DNA from: Hyphomicrobiales bacterium
GTDB taxonomy: Bacteria > Pseudomonadota > Alphaproteobacteria > Rhizobiales > Rhizobiaceae
Reading direction: 5' to 3'
DNA: 64,000 nucleotides
NCBI GenBank assembly: GCA_900465915.1
Contig: UBKJ01000001.1
Coordinates: 1 to 64,000 of the forward strand
Shown: piece by piece, positions 23,609 through 33,075 of the stretch
How the letters are laid out: each line of letters opens with the position of its first letter
Position numbering within the stretch: the stretch's first letter is position 1
Notes under the pieces: model-generated
Told to the model about the DNA's origin: nothing
What the model saw: the letters and a program-made list of their open reading frames with translations, nothing else
The model's database searches: none
Translations under genes and position numbers: made by a program

Positions 23609-25582
23609 TCAGATATCCGCCAGACGCGATTTCTCCGTCTTCTCGATCGCCGTCTGCAAGCCGGAATCGCGGCCGTAGACGTCGCCGAAATAGCGCACCT
23701 TGCCCTCGGCGTCCGGCCAGGCGGTGAAATAGGAGATATAGACCGGCACCGGCTCCGGCACCTTCACGCTGCGCTCGTCCTTGCCGAAATATTTGCCCAG
23801 GTCCTCGACCGAGGTTCCCAGCACGGCGGCGGCCATGTCGCGCGGACGCTCCAGGCGGATGCAGCCATGGCTCAAGGCGCGCATGTCGCGCTTGAAATAG
23901 GACTTGGCCGGCGTGTCGTGCATGTAGATGTCGTGCGAATTGGGGAACAGGATCTTCAATTCGCCCAGCGCGTTGTCGAGGCTCGGCTTCTGCCGCACGC
24001 CGACATTGGCGTTGCCCGACGCCACCGCGTACCAGTTGACTTCACTGGCCGAGACCTTACGGCCGCTTTCGTAGACTTCGTAGCCGTTGCGGTCGAGATA
24101 GCCCGGATCCCGCATGACCTTGGGCAGCATCTCGTTGAGGATGATCGAGCGCGGCACGCCCCAGGACGGGTTGAAGACGACCGTCTGCACCTTGTTGTAG
24201 AAGAAATAGGTCTGGTGCGACGGCGAGCCGACGACGACGTTCATCGCCAGCTTCTCGTGCCCGCCCTCGACATAGGCGGCGCGAAAGGCCGGCTGGTTGA
24301 TCATGACGTAGCGTTCGCCCAGGTCGTGCGGCAGCCAGCGCAGGCGCTCCATCGAATAGAGGATGCGGTCGCGCTTGGCCGAGGCCTGCTCGCCCTGCAG
24401 CGCCGCCACCGTGGCCTTGCCGATCACGCCGTCCGGCTTGCCGCCGGCGAGCTTCTGGTAGTCCTTGATCGCCGCCACCAGCTCGGGATCGTAGAGGCTC
24501 GACCCGGCATGGGCGTCCAGCACGGCGCGATGCTGCTCGAGATAGCTCGGCGGCGCATGGCGGGTGATCAGCGCCACCACCTTGGACAGTTCCTCGCTGG
24601 AATCGCCCGGCTTGATGACGCCGCTCAGCGAGATGCGCTCGCCCTGGCCGGCCGAGGCGTCGAACTTGGTCAGCTCCGCCTTGAGCGCGGCGTATTCGGG
24701 ATTGTTGGGCTGGAAGCTCGCCAGATAGGCGGCCGGATCGCTCTCCGTCGCCAACTTCTCCAGCACGGCGCGCGGATCGACGCGGCCGCGCGGCAGGTCG
24801 TGGAAGCCGCTGAGCCGGTCGGGAATGATGCGGCCCTCGCCCGCGTCCATGGCGTAGCGCAGCGCGCGCGCCGACATGCGGATTTCGAAATCAGCCAGCT
24901 TCTGCATGCGCTCGGCCCGCGCGGCGGGGTCGAACGTGTCGGCCGGGATGGAGACGGCGTATTCGTCCGGGTCCAGTCCGTCCTCGTCGGCGCGGGCGAA
25001 GAACGCCGCCACGCTCTTGGCGCGGTCGAGCACCTTGTCGTCCGCCGACCAGATGAAGCCGCGATGCGAGGAATAGAAGGCGACGACGGCGTCGGCGATC
25101 GGCTTCTCCGCCTTCACGTCGACGTTCTTCAGCATGTCCATCGCCGCCTCGAAGGCGCGGCCGCCGTCGCTGACGGCGTGCGGCTCGGCCCGGCCGATAG
25201 GCGACATGCCGCTGGTCAGCGGATCGGCGCCCGCCGGCGTGGCGGCGGTGACCTGCATGTCCAGCGCGCTGAAATCGATCTTCACCAGCGCTTCCGGCTT
25301 GTAGTCGTAGATCTGCGGCCCCTTGACGGTGACGCGCTTGAGCGGCATCGCCGGCGGCGGAGCGACCGGCGCCACGGGAGCCGCCATCTGCGGCATGACC
25401 TGCGGCTGCGCCTGCTGCTGGCGGCGTTCGCGGAACAGCTCCAGCAGCGAATTGGCGGCCTTCGCCTCGCCCGCCGGCCACAGGACGGACGCCGCGAGCG
25501 CCGCGATCAGCGCCGCCGCCGATACGGACGCGGTCCGCTTCTCAAGTTTCGAGCCCGCCCGCAATTGTCTGGAAAAAGCCAT
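23609..25582 (-). CDS. L,D-transpeptidase, YcbB/LdtD-like
   Basis: Peptidoglycan cross-linking enzyme of 657 aa, forming 3-3 bonds between diaminopimelate residues. An N-terminal signal/anchor (about residues 18-42, ending GEAKA) is followed by a proline/glutamine-rich linker, a scaffold domain with RYAMDAGEGRIIPDRLSGFHD, a peptidoglycan-binding domain (about 365-410; VAAIKDYQKLAGGKPDGVIGKATVAAL) and the YkuD catalytic domain. The catalytic motif ALSHGCIRL lies near residue 575, with the nucleophilic Cys. Length and domain order match YcbB-type enzymes. L,D-crosslinks are abundant in Hyphomicrobiales cell walls. It is divergent from fumarase across 265 bp. Confidence 0.92.
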   Translation of the reverse strand: MAFSRQLRAGSKLEKRTASVSAAALIAALAASVLWPAGEAKAANSLLELFRERRQQQAQPQVMPQMAAPVAPVAPPPAMPLKRVTVKGPQIYDYKPEALVKIDFSALDMQVTAATPAGADPLTSGMSPIGRAEPHAVSDGGRAFEAAMDMLKNVDVKAEKPIADAVVAFYSSHRGFIWSADDKVLDRAKSVAAFFARADEDGLDPDEYAVSIPADTFDPAARAERMQKLADFEIRMSARALRYAMDAGEGRIIPDRLSGFHDLPRGRVDPRAVLEKLATESDPAAYLASFQPNNPEYAALKAELTKFDASAGQGERISLSGVIKPGDSSEELSKVVALITRHAPPSYLEQHRAVLDAHAGSSLYDPELVAAIKDYQKLAGGKPDGVIGKATVAALQGEQASAKRDRILYSMERLRWLPHDLGERYVMINQPAFRAAYVEGGHEKLAMNVVVGSPSHQTYFFYNKVQTVVFNPSWGVPRSIILNEMLPKVMRDPGYLDRNGYEVYESGRKVSASEVNWYAVASGNANVGVRQKPSLDNALGELKILFPNSHDIYMHDTPAKSYFKRDMRALSHGCIRLERPRDMAAAVLGTSVEDLGKYFGKDERSVKVPEPVPVYISYFTAWPDAEGKVRYFGDVYGRDSGLQTAIEKTEKSRLADI

Positions 25583-25847
25583 TTCAAACCGCCAAATTCG
25601 ATCCTCCGCCGCGAAGGCGGATCGTTACTTTTATTGGCCACAGAATTAATGAATCTGGTATAGAAAGTTTTAACGAAGGCGGGCTCCGGCGAATTTTGAC
25701 CGGGCGGCGTTGCATTTTATCATCACAATTCGTTGAGCCCCGGCCGCCGCTGCACAAAGTGCCGCAGTGCCTGCCGCCGCGCATCGCGCTAAAAGCCGGA
25801 AACCTCCGCGGCGCGGCCGCGGCAGCATGGCAAGCGAGGACCGCCCG

Positions 25848-27467
25848 ATGGCACAAGCAAGCGCCGCCGATCTCTTTCCCCTCGGCGAAGACGACACCCC
25901 CTACCGCAAACTCACCGCCGACCACGTGTCGGTCGACAGCTTCAAGGGGCAGGACGTCCTGACCGTGGCGCCCGAGGCCCTGCGCCTTCTGTCGGAAGCG
26001 GCCTTCGCCGACATCAACCACCTGCTGCGCCCCGGTCATCTGCGCCAGCTCGCCAATATCCTCGAGGACCCGGAGGCGACCGATAACGACCGTTTCGTCG
26101 CCTATGACCTCTTGAAGAACGCCAATATCGCCGCCGGCGGCGTGCTGCCCATGTGCCAGGACACCGGCACCGCCATCATCATGGGCAAGAAGGGCCGCCG
26201 CGTCTGGACCGAGGGCGGCGACGCCGAGGCGCTGGGCGCCGGCGTGCTCGACGCCTATGAGAAGAAGAACCTGCGCTATTCGCAGCTGGCGCCCCTGTCG
26301 ATGTTCGAGGAGAAGAACACCAAGAACAACCTGCCGGCGCAGATCGACATCTACGAGGAAGGCGAGGACGCCTACAAGTTCCTGTTCGTCGCCAAGGGCG
26401 GCGGCTCGGCCAACAAGACCTTCCTCTACCAAGGCACGCCGTCGCTGCTCACCCACGACCGAATGATCGACTTCCTGCGCGACAAGATCCTCAGCCTCGG
26501 CACCGCCGCCTGCCCGCCCTACCACCTCGCCATCGTCATCGGCGGAACCTCGGCGGAAATGAACCTCAAGACGGTCAAGCTCGCCTCCACGCGCTATCTC
26601 GACAGTCTGCCCACGCAGGGCTCGGACACCGGCCACGCCTTCCGCGACCTCGCCATGGAGGCCGAGATCCACAAGCTGACCCAGTCGCTCGGCGTCGGCG
26701 CGCAGTTCGGCGGCAAATATTTCTGCCACGACGTGCGCGTCATCCGCCTGCCGCGCCACGGCGCGTCGCTGCCGATCGGCGTCGGCGTCTCCTGCTCGGC
26801 CGACCGCCAGGCCAAGGGCAAGATCACCAAAGACGGCGTGTTCCTCGAACAGCTCGAAACCAATCCGGCGAAATACATGCCCGAGATCGACGAGGAAAAG
26901 CTCTCGTCCCATGTGGTCAGGATCGACCTTAACCAGCCGATGAGCGACATTCTCAAGGAATTGTCGAAGCATCCTGTAAAGACTCGCCTTTCCCTGTCCG
27001 GCCCGATCATCGTGGCGCGCGACCTGGCGCATGCGAAAATCCGCGAGCGGCTGGAAAAGGGCGAGCCGATGCCCGATTATTTCAAGAACCACCCTATCTA
27101 TTACGCCGGCCCCGCCAAGACGCCGGCCGGCTACGCCTCCGGCTCCTTCGGCCCCACCACGGCGGGCCGCATGGATTCCTATGTCGACCAGTTCCAGTCC
27201 TTCGGCGGCTCGATGGTGATGCTCGCCAAGGGCAACCGCTCGCGCCAGGTGCGCGAGGCCTGCGCGGCCCATGGCGGCTTCTATCTCGGCTCCATCGGCG
27301 GCCCCGCCGCGCGGCTGGCGCAGGACTGCATCAAGAAGGTCGAGGTGGTGGAATATGCCGAGCTCGGCATGGAGGCGATCTGGCGCATCGAGGTGCAGGA
27401 TTTCCCCGCCTTCATCGTCATCGACGATAAGGGCAACGACTTCTTCAAGGAATTGAACCTCGGCTGA
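25848..27467 (+). CDS. fumA: Fumarate hydratase, class I (iron-sulfur)
   Basis: TCA-cycle enzyme converting fumarate and malate, 539 aa. Class I features are visible: [17 protein letters not shown] with the first cluster Cys, later Cys in [18 protein letters not shown] and [18 protein letters not shown], and the C-terminal beta domain from [21 protein letters not shown] with [16 protein letters not shown]. These Cys are expected to hold an oxygen-sensitive 4Fe-4S cluster. The ATG at 25848 is preferred over one at 25827 because GAGGA lies 7 nt before it. Confidence 0.94.
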   Translation: MAQASAADLFPLGEDDTPYRKLTADHVSVDSFKGQDVLTVAPEALRLLSEAAFADINHLLRPGHLRQLANILEDPEATDNDRFVAYDLLKNANIAAGGVLPMCQDTGTAIIMGKKGRRVWTEGGDAEALGAGVLDAYEKKNLRYSQLAPLSMFEEKNTKNNLPAQIDIYEEGEDAYKFLFVAKGGGSANKTFLYQGTPSLLTHDRMIDFLRDKILSLGTAACPPYHLAIVIGGTSAEMNLKTVKLASTRYLDSLPTQGSDTGHAFRDLAMEAEIHKLTQSLGVGAQFGGKYFCHDVRVIRLPRHGASLPIGVGVSCSADRQAKGKITKDGVFLEQLETNPAKYMPEIDEEKLSSHVVRIDLNQPMSDILKELSKHPVKTRLSLSGPIIVARDLAHAKIRERLEKGEPMPDYFKNHPIYYAGPAKTPAGYASGSFGPTTAGRMDSYVDQFQSFGGSMVMLAKGNRSRQVREACAAHGGFYLGSIGGPAARLAQDCIKKVEVVEYAELGMEAIWRIEVQDFPAFIVIDDKGNDFFKELNLG

Positions 27468-27487
27468 CAAGCCATTGACGACAAAGG

Positions 27488-27512
27488 AAAAGGCGGCCCA
27501 AGGCCGCCTTTT
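27488..27512. terminator. Bidirectional terminator between fumarase and DUF971 genes
   Basis: AAAAGGCGGCC (27488-27498) pairs with GGCCGCCTTTT (27502-27512) around a CAA loop. It lies 20 bp after fumarase and just before the convergent DUF971 stop, with T or A runs on both sides. Confidence 0.8.
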
Positions 27513-27518
27513 CGCGTC

Positions 27519-27884
27519 TCAGGAGCGCGGATCGCGCGTCAGTCCCTTTTCGGCCAGCTCGTCCAGATAGGTCCGCCACAGCGCTTCCCGCTCCACGCCG
27601 AGCTTATGCAGGTAGGTCCAGGAAAAAAGCCCGGTGTCGTGCATGTCGTCGAAGGTGATGCGCACGGCGTAATTGCCGACCGGATCGACGCGGATGATCT
27701 CGACATTGCGCTTGCCGCCCACCGTCACGCGCTGCTCCGGCGAATGGCCCTGCACCTCGGCCGAGGGCGACAGGACGCGCAGGAGCTCGGCCGTCAGCTC
27801 GAAGCGCTCGCCGTCGTCGAACGACACGGTCAGCAGCCTGCGGTCACCGGATATGCGCAATTCCGTCGGCCAAACGTCGCTCAT
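27519..27884 (-). CDS. DUF971 family protein
   Basis: 121-aa protein with the DUF971 (GBBH-like N-terminal) pattern: [36 protein letters not shown], then [23 protein letters not shown]. Relatives have been linked to iron-sulfur protein assembly and transport, but no fixed function is known. It is convergent with fumarase, an iron-sulfur enzyme, which may be coincidence, and divergent from moaA. Confidence 0.85.
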   Translation of the reverse strand: MSDVWPTELRISGDRRLLTVSFDDGERFELTAELLRVLSPSAEVQGHSPEQRVTVGGKRNVEIIRVDPVGNYAVRITFDDMHDTGLFSWTYLHKLGVEREALWRTYLDELAEKGLTRDPRS

Positions 27885-28007
27885 GGCGATTCTCCCTGTC
27901 GGTTTTCATTCTATAGTGGGCTCTGCGAAACTGGACAATCGGCCCGCCAGATCCTATCTCTCAGAAAGGTTCCCCCTTCGCAACATGCGGAAACCACGGC
28001 GCATCCC

Positions 28008-29039
28008 ATGCTGACCCTTCCGGCCCGCCCCGCCGTCCAACCGGCGGGCGACATGATCGACCCGTTCGGCCGCGCCGTCACCTATCTGCGGGTTTCGGTG
28101 ACGGATCGCTGCGACTTCCGCTGCACCTATTGCATGGCCGAGCACATGACCTTCCTGCCGAAGAAGGACCTGCTGACGCTGGAGGAGCTGGAGCGGCTCT
28201 GCGGCGCCTTCATCGCCCGCGGCGTGCGCAGGCTGCGCCTGACCGGCGGCGAGCCGCTGATGCGCAAGAACATCATGCACCTGATCCGCGACCTGTCGCG
28301 CCATCTCGCCGCCGGTGGGCTAGACGAGCTGACGCTGACCACCAACGGCTCGCAGCTTTCCCGCTTCGCGCAGGAACTCGCCGATTGCGGCGTGCGCCGC
28401 GTCAACGTCTCGCTCGACACGCTCGACCCGGAAAAGTTCCGAGCGGTCACCCGCTGGGGCGACCTCTCCCGCGTGCTGGCCGGGCTGGACGCGGCGCAGG
28501 AAGCGGGCCTGCGCGTCAAGATCAACACCGTGGCGCTGAAAGGCTTCAACGAGGCCGAGATTCCTGGCCTGATGCGCTGGGCGCACGGGCGCGGCATGGA
28601 CCTGACGCTGATCGAGACCATGCCGATGGGCGAGATCGAATGCGACCGCACCGAGCAATATCTGCCGCTGTCGCGCGTCCGCGCCGAACTGGAGCGCGAC
28701 TTCGCCCTCAACGACATTCCCTATCGCACCGGCGGCCCGGCGCGCTACGTCACGGTGGCCGAGACCGGCGGCCGGCTCGGCTTCATCACCCCGCTCACCC
28801 ATAATTTCTGCGAAAGCTGCAACCGGGTCCGCCTCACCTGCACCGGCATGCTCTATATGTGCCTCGGCCAGGACGACGAGGCCGACCTGCGCCGCGTGCT
28901 GCGCGACGGCGCCGACGAGGCGCGGTTAAACGACGCCATCGACGAAGCCATCGCCCGCAAGCCCAAGGGCCACGACTTCGTCATCGACCGCGCCAGCCGT
29001 CCCGCCGTGGCGCGGCATATGAGCATGACGGGCGGCTGA
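28008..29039 (+). CDS. moaA: GTP 3',8-cyclase MoaA
   Basis: Radical-SAM enzyme for the first step of molybdenum cofactor synthesis (GTP to 3',8-cyclo-GTP), 343 aa. The N-terminal cluster motif is CDFRCTYCM at about residues 34-42. The C-terminal second cluster is in [20 protein letters not shown], and the protein ends in the Gly-Gly tail MSMTGG needed for activity. GEPL-type SAM site [13 protein letters not shown] is present. The start has no strong ribosome binding site; 28008 matches the usual N-terminus. mobA and mobB follow after a transporter gene. Confidence 0.94.
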   Translation: MLTLPARPAVQPAGDMIDPFGRAVTYLRVSVTDRCDFRCTYCMAEHMTFLPKKDLLTLEELERLCGAFIARGVRRLRLTGGEPLMRKNIMHLIRDLSRHLAAGGLDELTLTTNGSQLSRFAQELADCGVRRVNVSLDTLDPEKFRAVTRWGDLSRVLAGLDAAQEAGLRVKINTVALKGFNEAEIPGLMRWAHGRGMDLTLIETMPMGEIECDRTEQYLPLSRVRAELERDFALNDIPYRTGGPARYVTVAETGGRLGFITPLTHNFCESCNRVRLTCTGMLYMCLGQDDEADLRRVLRDGADEARLNDAIDEAIARKPKGHDFVIDRASRPAVARHMSMTGG

Positions 29040-29107
29040 GCGCCCAAATACTTCTCGCCGAATCCGGGACGAAAGGCTATGTATCGCCAAACCGGATTCA
29101 TGAAATC

Positions 29108-30022
29108 GTGCCGCATTCATCCAATTTCCGCGCCGCCGTCTACATGCTGGTCGCCATGGGGCTTTTCACCATCGGCGATTCCATCACCAAATATCTGTCG
29201 CAAGAGATCAACGCCGGGCAATATATGCTGGTGCGCGGCATTTTCGCGACCGCGGCCATCAGCCTGATCGCCGCCCGCCACGGCGCGCTGCGACAGGTCA
29301 AATTGGAGAAGATGACCGTGCTGCGGGTGCTGGGCGAGGCGCTGGCCACCATCACCTATATCTACGCGCTCAGCAATCTGTCGCAAGCCTTCTGCTCGGC
29401 GGTGTTCCAGGTCGCGCCGCTGCTGGTGACGCTCGCCGCGGCGGTGTTCCTGCGCGAGCAGGTCGGCTGGCGGCGCTGGTCCTGCATCCTGGTCGGGCTG
29501 GTCGGCGTCATGATCATCCTGCGTCCCGGCGGCCATCCCGAGGCCGACGCGGCGGCGCTGACGGTGCTTCTGGCCAGCGTCGGCTTTTCGGTGCTGCGCG
29601 ACCTCGCCACCCGGCGCGTACCGCGGCACGTGCCCTCGCTCTTCGTTTCCGTGCTGACCGCCGCCGCCATCGCCGTCACCGGCGCGCTTCTGGTGGAGCC
29701 CATGGGCGGCTGGCGGCCGATGAGCTTCGCCGCCGTCGCGGCCATGGCCATCGCGGCGCTTCTGCTGGTGGCGGGCAACCAGTGCCTGATTCTGGCCATG
29801 CGCGAGGGCGAGGTCTCCTTCGTCATGCCGTTCCGCTATTCGAGCCTGCTCTGGGCCATCACGCTCAGCACCGTGGTGTTCGGCCAGGGGCCGGACCGCT
29901 ACATGCTGATCGGCTCGGCCCTGGTGGTCAGCGGCGGCGTCTACATGATCTACCGCGAAAACGCGCTCAAGAAGCGCGGCGCCAGGCAGCGGGCGCTGGC
30001 CGCCCTCGCCGAGCCCTCGTGA
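29108..30022 (+). CDS. EamA/DMT-family membrane transporter
   Basis: Drug/metabolite-superfamily carrier of 304 aa with ten predicted membrane segments in two EamA repeats. Motifs include YMLVAMGLFTIGDSITKYLS, ALSNLSQAFCSAVFQVAPLLVTLAAAVFLRE and the repeat-2 EGEVSFVMPFRYSSLLWA. The start is probably GTG at 29108, since no in-frame ATG lies near the N-terminal helix; the binding site is weak. Its stop overlaps the mobA start by GTGA, so it is translated with the molybdenum genes. Substrate unknown. Confidence 0.85.
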   Translation: MPHSSNFRAAVYMLVAMGLFTIGDSITKYLSQEINAGQYMLVRGIFATAAISLIAARHGALRQVKLEKMTVLRVLGEALATITYIYALSNLSQAFCSAVFQVAPLLVTLAAAVFLREQVGWRRWSCILVGLVGVMIILRPGGHPEADAAALTVLLASVGFSVLRDLATRRVPRHVPSLFVSVLTAAAIAVTGALLVEPMGGWRPMSFAAVAAMAIAALLLVAGNQCLILAMREGEVSFVMPFRYSSLLWAITLSTVVFGQGPDRYMLIGSALVVSGGVYMIYRENALKKRGARQRALAALAEPS

Positions 30023-30651
30023 CGGCGGGCGCGATCATCGCCGGCGGCCTGTCGAGCCGCATGCAGGCCGGCGGCGTCGCCGGCGACAAGTTCCTGCAGA
30101 TGCTGGGCGCGCGGCCCGTCATCGCCCAGGTGGCGGCGCGGCTCGAGCCGCAGGTGGACCGCCTCTTCGTCAACGCCAACGGCGACCCGGCGCGGCTTGC
30201 GGCGCTCGGCCTGCCCGTCGTCCCCGACCGCGCCTGCGCCAAGGGCGGCCCGCTGGTCGGACTGTGGACGGCGATGCTGGCGGCGCGCGACCACGTCTTC
30301 CTCGCCGGCTTTCCCGCCGACACGCCGTTTACGCCGGCCGATTTCGTCGCGCGCCTCGTCCGGCGGCAGGCCGAGACGCAGGCTCCGATCGTGCTGGCGC
30401 GCTCGCGCGGCGCGCTGCATCCAGTGGCGAGCCTGTGGCGGACCGATCTCGCCGAGGCGGTCGGCCGCTGGCTCGACGGGCCGGAAAAGGCCAGCATCGT
30501 CGGCTTCGCCGAGAGCGTCGGCTTCGCCGCCGTCGATTTTCCCGACGCCGCCCTTCCCGAATCGGGCGAAACATACGACCCTTTCCTCAACATCAACCGC
30601 CCGGAGGACTTGGCCGAGGCCCGCCGCCTCGCCGCGCTCTTAGGCCCATGA
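30019..30651 (+). CDS. mobA: Molybdenum cofactor guanylyltransferase MobA
   Basis: Attaches GMP to molybdopterin to make the MGD form of the cofactor; 210 aa. The nucleotide-binding start TAGAIIAGGLSSRM and GDKFLQMLGARPVIAQV match MobA, with PDRACAKGGPLVGLWTAM and FPADTPFTPADF further on. The first motif reads GGLSSRM rather than the usual GGRSSRMG, and an insertion QAGGVAGDK replaces the common spacing. It begins at GTG overlapping the transporter stop and ends overlapping mobB by ATGA. Confidence 0.9.
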   Translation: MTAGAIIAGGLSSRMQAGGVAGDKFLQMLGARPVIAQVAARLEPQVDRLFVNANGDPARLAALGLPVVPDRACAKGGPLVGLWTAMLAARDHVFLAGFPADTPFTPADFVARLVRRQAETQAPIVLARSRGALHPVASLWRTDLAEAVGRWLDGPEKASIVGFAESVGFAAVDFPDAALPESGETYDPFLNINRPEDLAEARRLAALLGP

Positions 30652-31151
30652 AGCAAAAACTGTTCGGCGTCACCGGCTGGAAGAATTCCGGCAAGACCAC
30701 CATGACCGAAAGGCTGGTCGCCTGCCTGACCGGGCGCGGCTATCGCATCGCGACCATCAAGCACGCCCATCACGATTTCGACATCGACATCGAAGGCACG
30801 GATTCGTGGCGCCATCGCAAGGCCGGCGCGGCGGAGGTGGCCATCGTCTCGGCGCGGCGCTTCGCCGTCATGCACGAGAACGGCGACGACGGCGAACCCG
30901 GCCTCGACGCGATCGCGGCGCGGCTTTCCCCCTGCGACCTCGTGCTGGTCGAGGGCTACAAGCGCGAATCCCACAAGAAGATCGAGCTCCTGCGCGAGGG
31001 CTCCCATGCCGGCCCGCGCCTGTCGGCCGACGATCCCAACATCGTCGCCGTGGCCTGCGACCGCCCGCCGGAAGGTGAAACATTGCCGGTCTTTTTCATC
31101 GACGACATCGAAAAAATAGCCGATTTCATCGAAGCCGAGATGGCTCTTTAG
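30648..31151 (+). CDS. mobB: Molybdopterin-guanine dinucleotide biosynthesis GTP-binding protein MobB
   Basis: 167-aa P-loop protein, GVTGWKNSGKTTMTERLV at residues 6-23, with HAHHDFDIDIEGTDSWRHRKAGA and LVLVEGYKRESHKKIELLR typical of MobB. It is thought to help MobA deliver GTP or the cofactor. The ATG overlaps the mobA stop by ATGA. A modest hairpin CAGGCCG-AATC-CGGCCTG follows at 31208-31225. Confidence 0.92.
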   Translation: MKQKLFGVTGWKNSGKTTMTERLVACLTGRGYRIATIKHAHHDFDIDIEGTDSWRHRKAGAAEVAIVSARRFAVMHENGDDGEPGLDAIAARLSPCDLVLVEGYKRESHKKIELLREGSHAGPRLSADDPNIVAVACDRPPEGETLPVFFIDDIEKIADFIEAEMAL

Positions 31152-31435
31152 AATTTTCACCGATTTCAGCCCTCGCACTGGCGCTTTTCACGGCCTCCTC
31201 GCGAAAACAGGCCGAATCCGGCCTGTCGCATGACCATTTCACGCACAATTTTGTTACGGAGCCGTCTTGCTTTCGCGCGAAAAATGGTGGGAGTATCGCG
31301 CTCGGGCAACACGGTTTGCGGGGGCCGACGAAAATTTATTGCGCGTCGCCGCCTCATCCGTTTATTGATGCTTGATTGAAGGCCGGGTCACAACAACAAC
31401 CGGGGAAACGGCCGAAGCAAACGAGAGGAACTGAA

Positions 31436-32242
31436 ATGCGCGTCATGAAGCGTATCGCCGCCGCCGTATCGATCGCGGCCGTAGCCTTGTCCATCGGCGG
31501 CATGGTCGCCGGCGCGGCCCGCGCCGAGGAGCCGCTGAAGCTCACCATCGCCACCGAGGGCGCCTATCCGCCCTTCAACTTCATCAAGCCGGACGGCACG
31601 CTGGCCGGCTTCGACGTCGACATCGCCAAGGCGCTGTGCGACGAGATGAAGGCGCAATGCACCTTCGTCACCCAGGAATGGGACGGCGCGATCCCGGCGC
31701 TGCAGGCCGGCAAGTTCGACGCCTTCATCGCCTCCATGTCGATCACCGACGAGCGCAAGAAGCAGGTCGACTTCTCCGACAAATATTACAACACCCCGCC
31801 CGGCATCGTCGCGCCCAAGGACAGCGACATCAAGGGCGTGACCAAGGAAGACCTCAAGGGCAAGACCATCGGCGTGCAGGGCTCGACCACCCACGCCAAC
31901 TACGCCGAGAAGACCTATACCGAGAGCACCATCAAGGCCTATCCGACCGCCGAGGAATATCGGCTCGACCTCGCCAACGGCCGCCTCGACGCCGCCAACG
32001 ACGACAGCGTCACCCTGGCGCAATGGCTGAAGACGCCGGACGGCGCCTGCTGCAAGATGGTCGGCACCTTCCCGCCCGTCATCGAGATCCACGGCCCCGG
32101 CGCCGGCGTCGCCTTCAAGAAGGGCCGCCCGGAGCTGGTCGCCAAGTTCAACGCGGCGATCAAGGCGATCCGCGCCAACGGAAAATACAAGGAAATCAAC
32201 GACAAATATTTCGATTTCGACGCTTACGGCGCGGAGAACTGA
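31436..32242 (+). CDS. Polar amino-acid ABC transporter substrate-binding protein
   Basis: Periplasmic binding protein of the SBP_bac_3 (HisJ/ArgT/LAO) type, 268 aa. A signal peptide ends near AGAARAEE at about residue 29. Mature-domain motifs are YPPFNFIKPDGTLAGFDVDIAKALCDEM, FDAFIASMSITDERKKQVDFSDKYY and the C-terminal RANGKYKEINDKYFDFD. AGAGGA precedes the ATG at 31436; an ATG 20 codons upstream is less likely. It is separated from its two permeases by a strong hairpin, which may raise binding-protein levels. The ligand is probably a basic amino acid or opine, inferred from the family. Confidence 0.9.
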   Translation: MRVMKRIAAAVSIAAVALSIGGMVAGAARAEEPLKLTIATEGAYPPFNFIKPDGTLAGFDVDIAKALCDEMKAQCTFVTQEWDGAIPALQAGKFDAFIASMSITDERKKQVDFSDKYYNTPPGIVAPKDSDIKGVTKEDLKGKTIGVQGSTTHANYAEKTYTESTIKAYPTAEEYRLDLANGRLDAANDDSVTLAQWLKTPDGACCKMVGTFPPVIEIHGPGAGVAFKKGRPELVAKFNAAIKAIRANGKYKEINDKYFDFDAYGAEN

Positions 32243-32260
32243 GCCCGCCCGGTCCGTCCT

Positions 32261-32299
32261 GCGCCGGTTCGCGACGAGCGGACCGGCGCGTCTTTTTTA
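32261..32299 (+). terminator. Terminator/attenuator between binding-protein and permease genes
   Basis: GCGCCGGT (32261-32268) pairs with ACCGGCGC (32282-32289); CGC/GCG pairs extend the stem inward to about 12 bp. TCTTTTTT follows at 32291-32298. The downstream permease gene starts 54 bp later, so partial readthrough is likely. Confidence 0.8.
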
Positions 32300-32352
32300 G
32301 GGGATGCGCGGCGTCAAGACCGCGCATGACGATTTAAGAAGAAGAATAGGCG

Positions 32353-33075
32353 ATGCAATATTACGCCACCCTATTGAGTTTCGGCCCCGACGGCTGGGGT
32401 CCCAGCATCGCATGGGGCCTGCTGGTGACGGTGTCCCTGGCGCTGGCCACGCTTCCCGTCGGTCTTTTCCTCGGCTTCATGGTCGCGCTCGGAAAGCAGT
32501 CGGAGGAGCCGTCGATGCGGCTCGCCGCCAATATCTACACCACCCTCTTCCGCGGCCTGCCGGAGCTGCTGACGCTGTTCCTGGTCTATTTCGGCGCGTC
32601 GCTCGGCCTGCAAAAGGCGCTGACGCTGTTCGGCGTCGACACCAATGTCGAGATCAACGCCTTCGGCGCCGGCATGGTGGCGCTGGGCTTCGTCTTCTCC
32701 GCCTATTCGAGTGAAGTGTTCCTGTCCGCCTTCCGCGCCATTCCGCGCGGCCAGTACGAGGGCGGCTACGCCATCGGCCTCTCGCACGGACTGACCATGC
32801 GCAAGGTCATCCTGCCGCAACTGGTGCGCATCGCCCTGCCCGGCCTGTCCAATCTCTGGCTCAGCCTGCTCAAGGACACTTCGCTGGTGTCCGTCATCAG
32901 CCTCGCCGACATCCTGCGCCAGACCTCCATCGCCGCGCGCGTCACCAAGGAGCCGTTCCTGTTCTTCGGCGTCGCCTGCCTGCTCTATCTGGCGCTGGCC
33001 ATCATCTCCTCCTATTTCATCGAACGCATCCGCCGCTGGGCCGATGCCGGCGCGATCCGGGCGAAAGGCGCATGA
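32353..33075 (+). CDS. Polar amino-acid ABC permease, HisQ/ArtQ type
   Basis: Inner-membrane permease, 240 aa, of the HisMQ family. Membrane segments flank the start (WGLLVTVSLALATLPVGLFLGF), a coupling loop at GGYAIGLSHGLTMRKVILPQLVRIALPGLSN, and a family motif TTLFRGLPELLTLFLVYFG. It overlaps the next permease by ATGA. No ATPase gene is adjacent. Confidence 0.9.
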   Translation: MQYYATLLSFGPDGWGPSIAWGLLVTVSLALATLPVGLFLGFMVALGKQSEEPSMRLAANIYTTLFRGLPELLTLFLVYFGASLGLQKALTLFGVDTNVEINAFGAGMVALGFVFSAYSSEVFLSAFRAIPRGQYEGGYAIGLSHGLTMRKVILPQLVRIALPGLSNLWLSLLKDTSLVSVISLADILRQTSIAARVTKEPFLFFGVACLLYLALAIISSYFIERIRRWADAGAIRAKGA

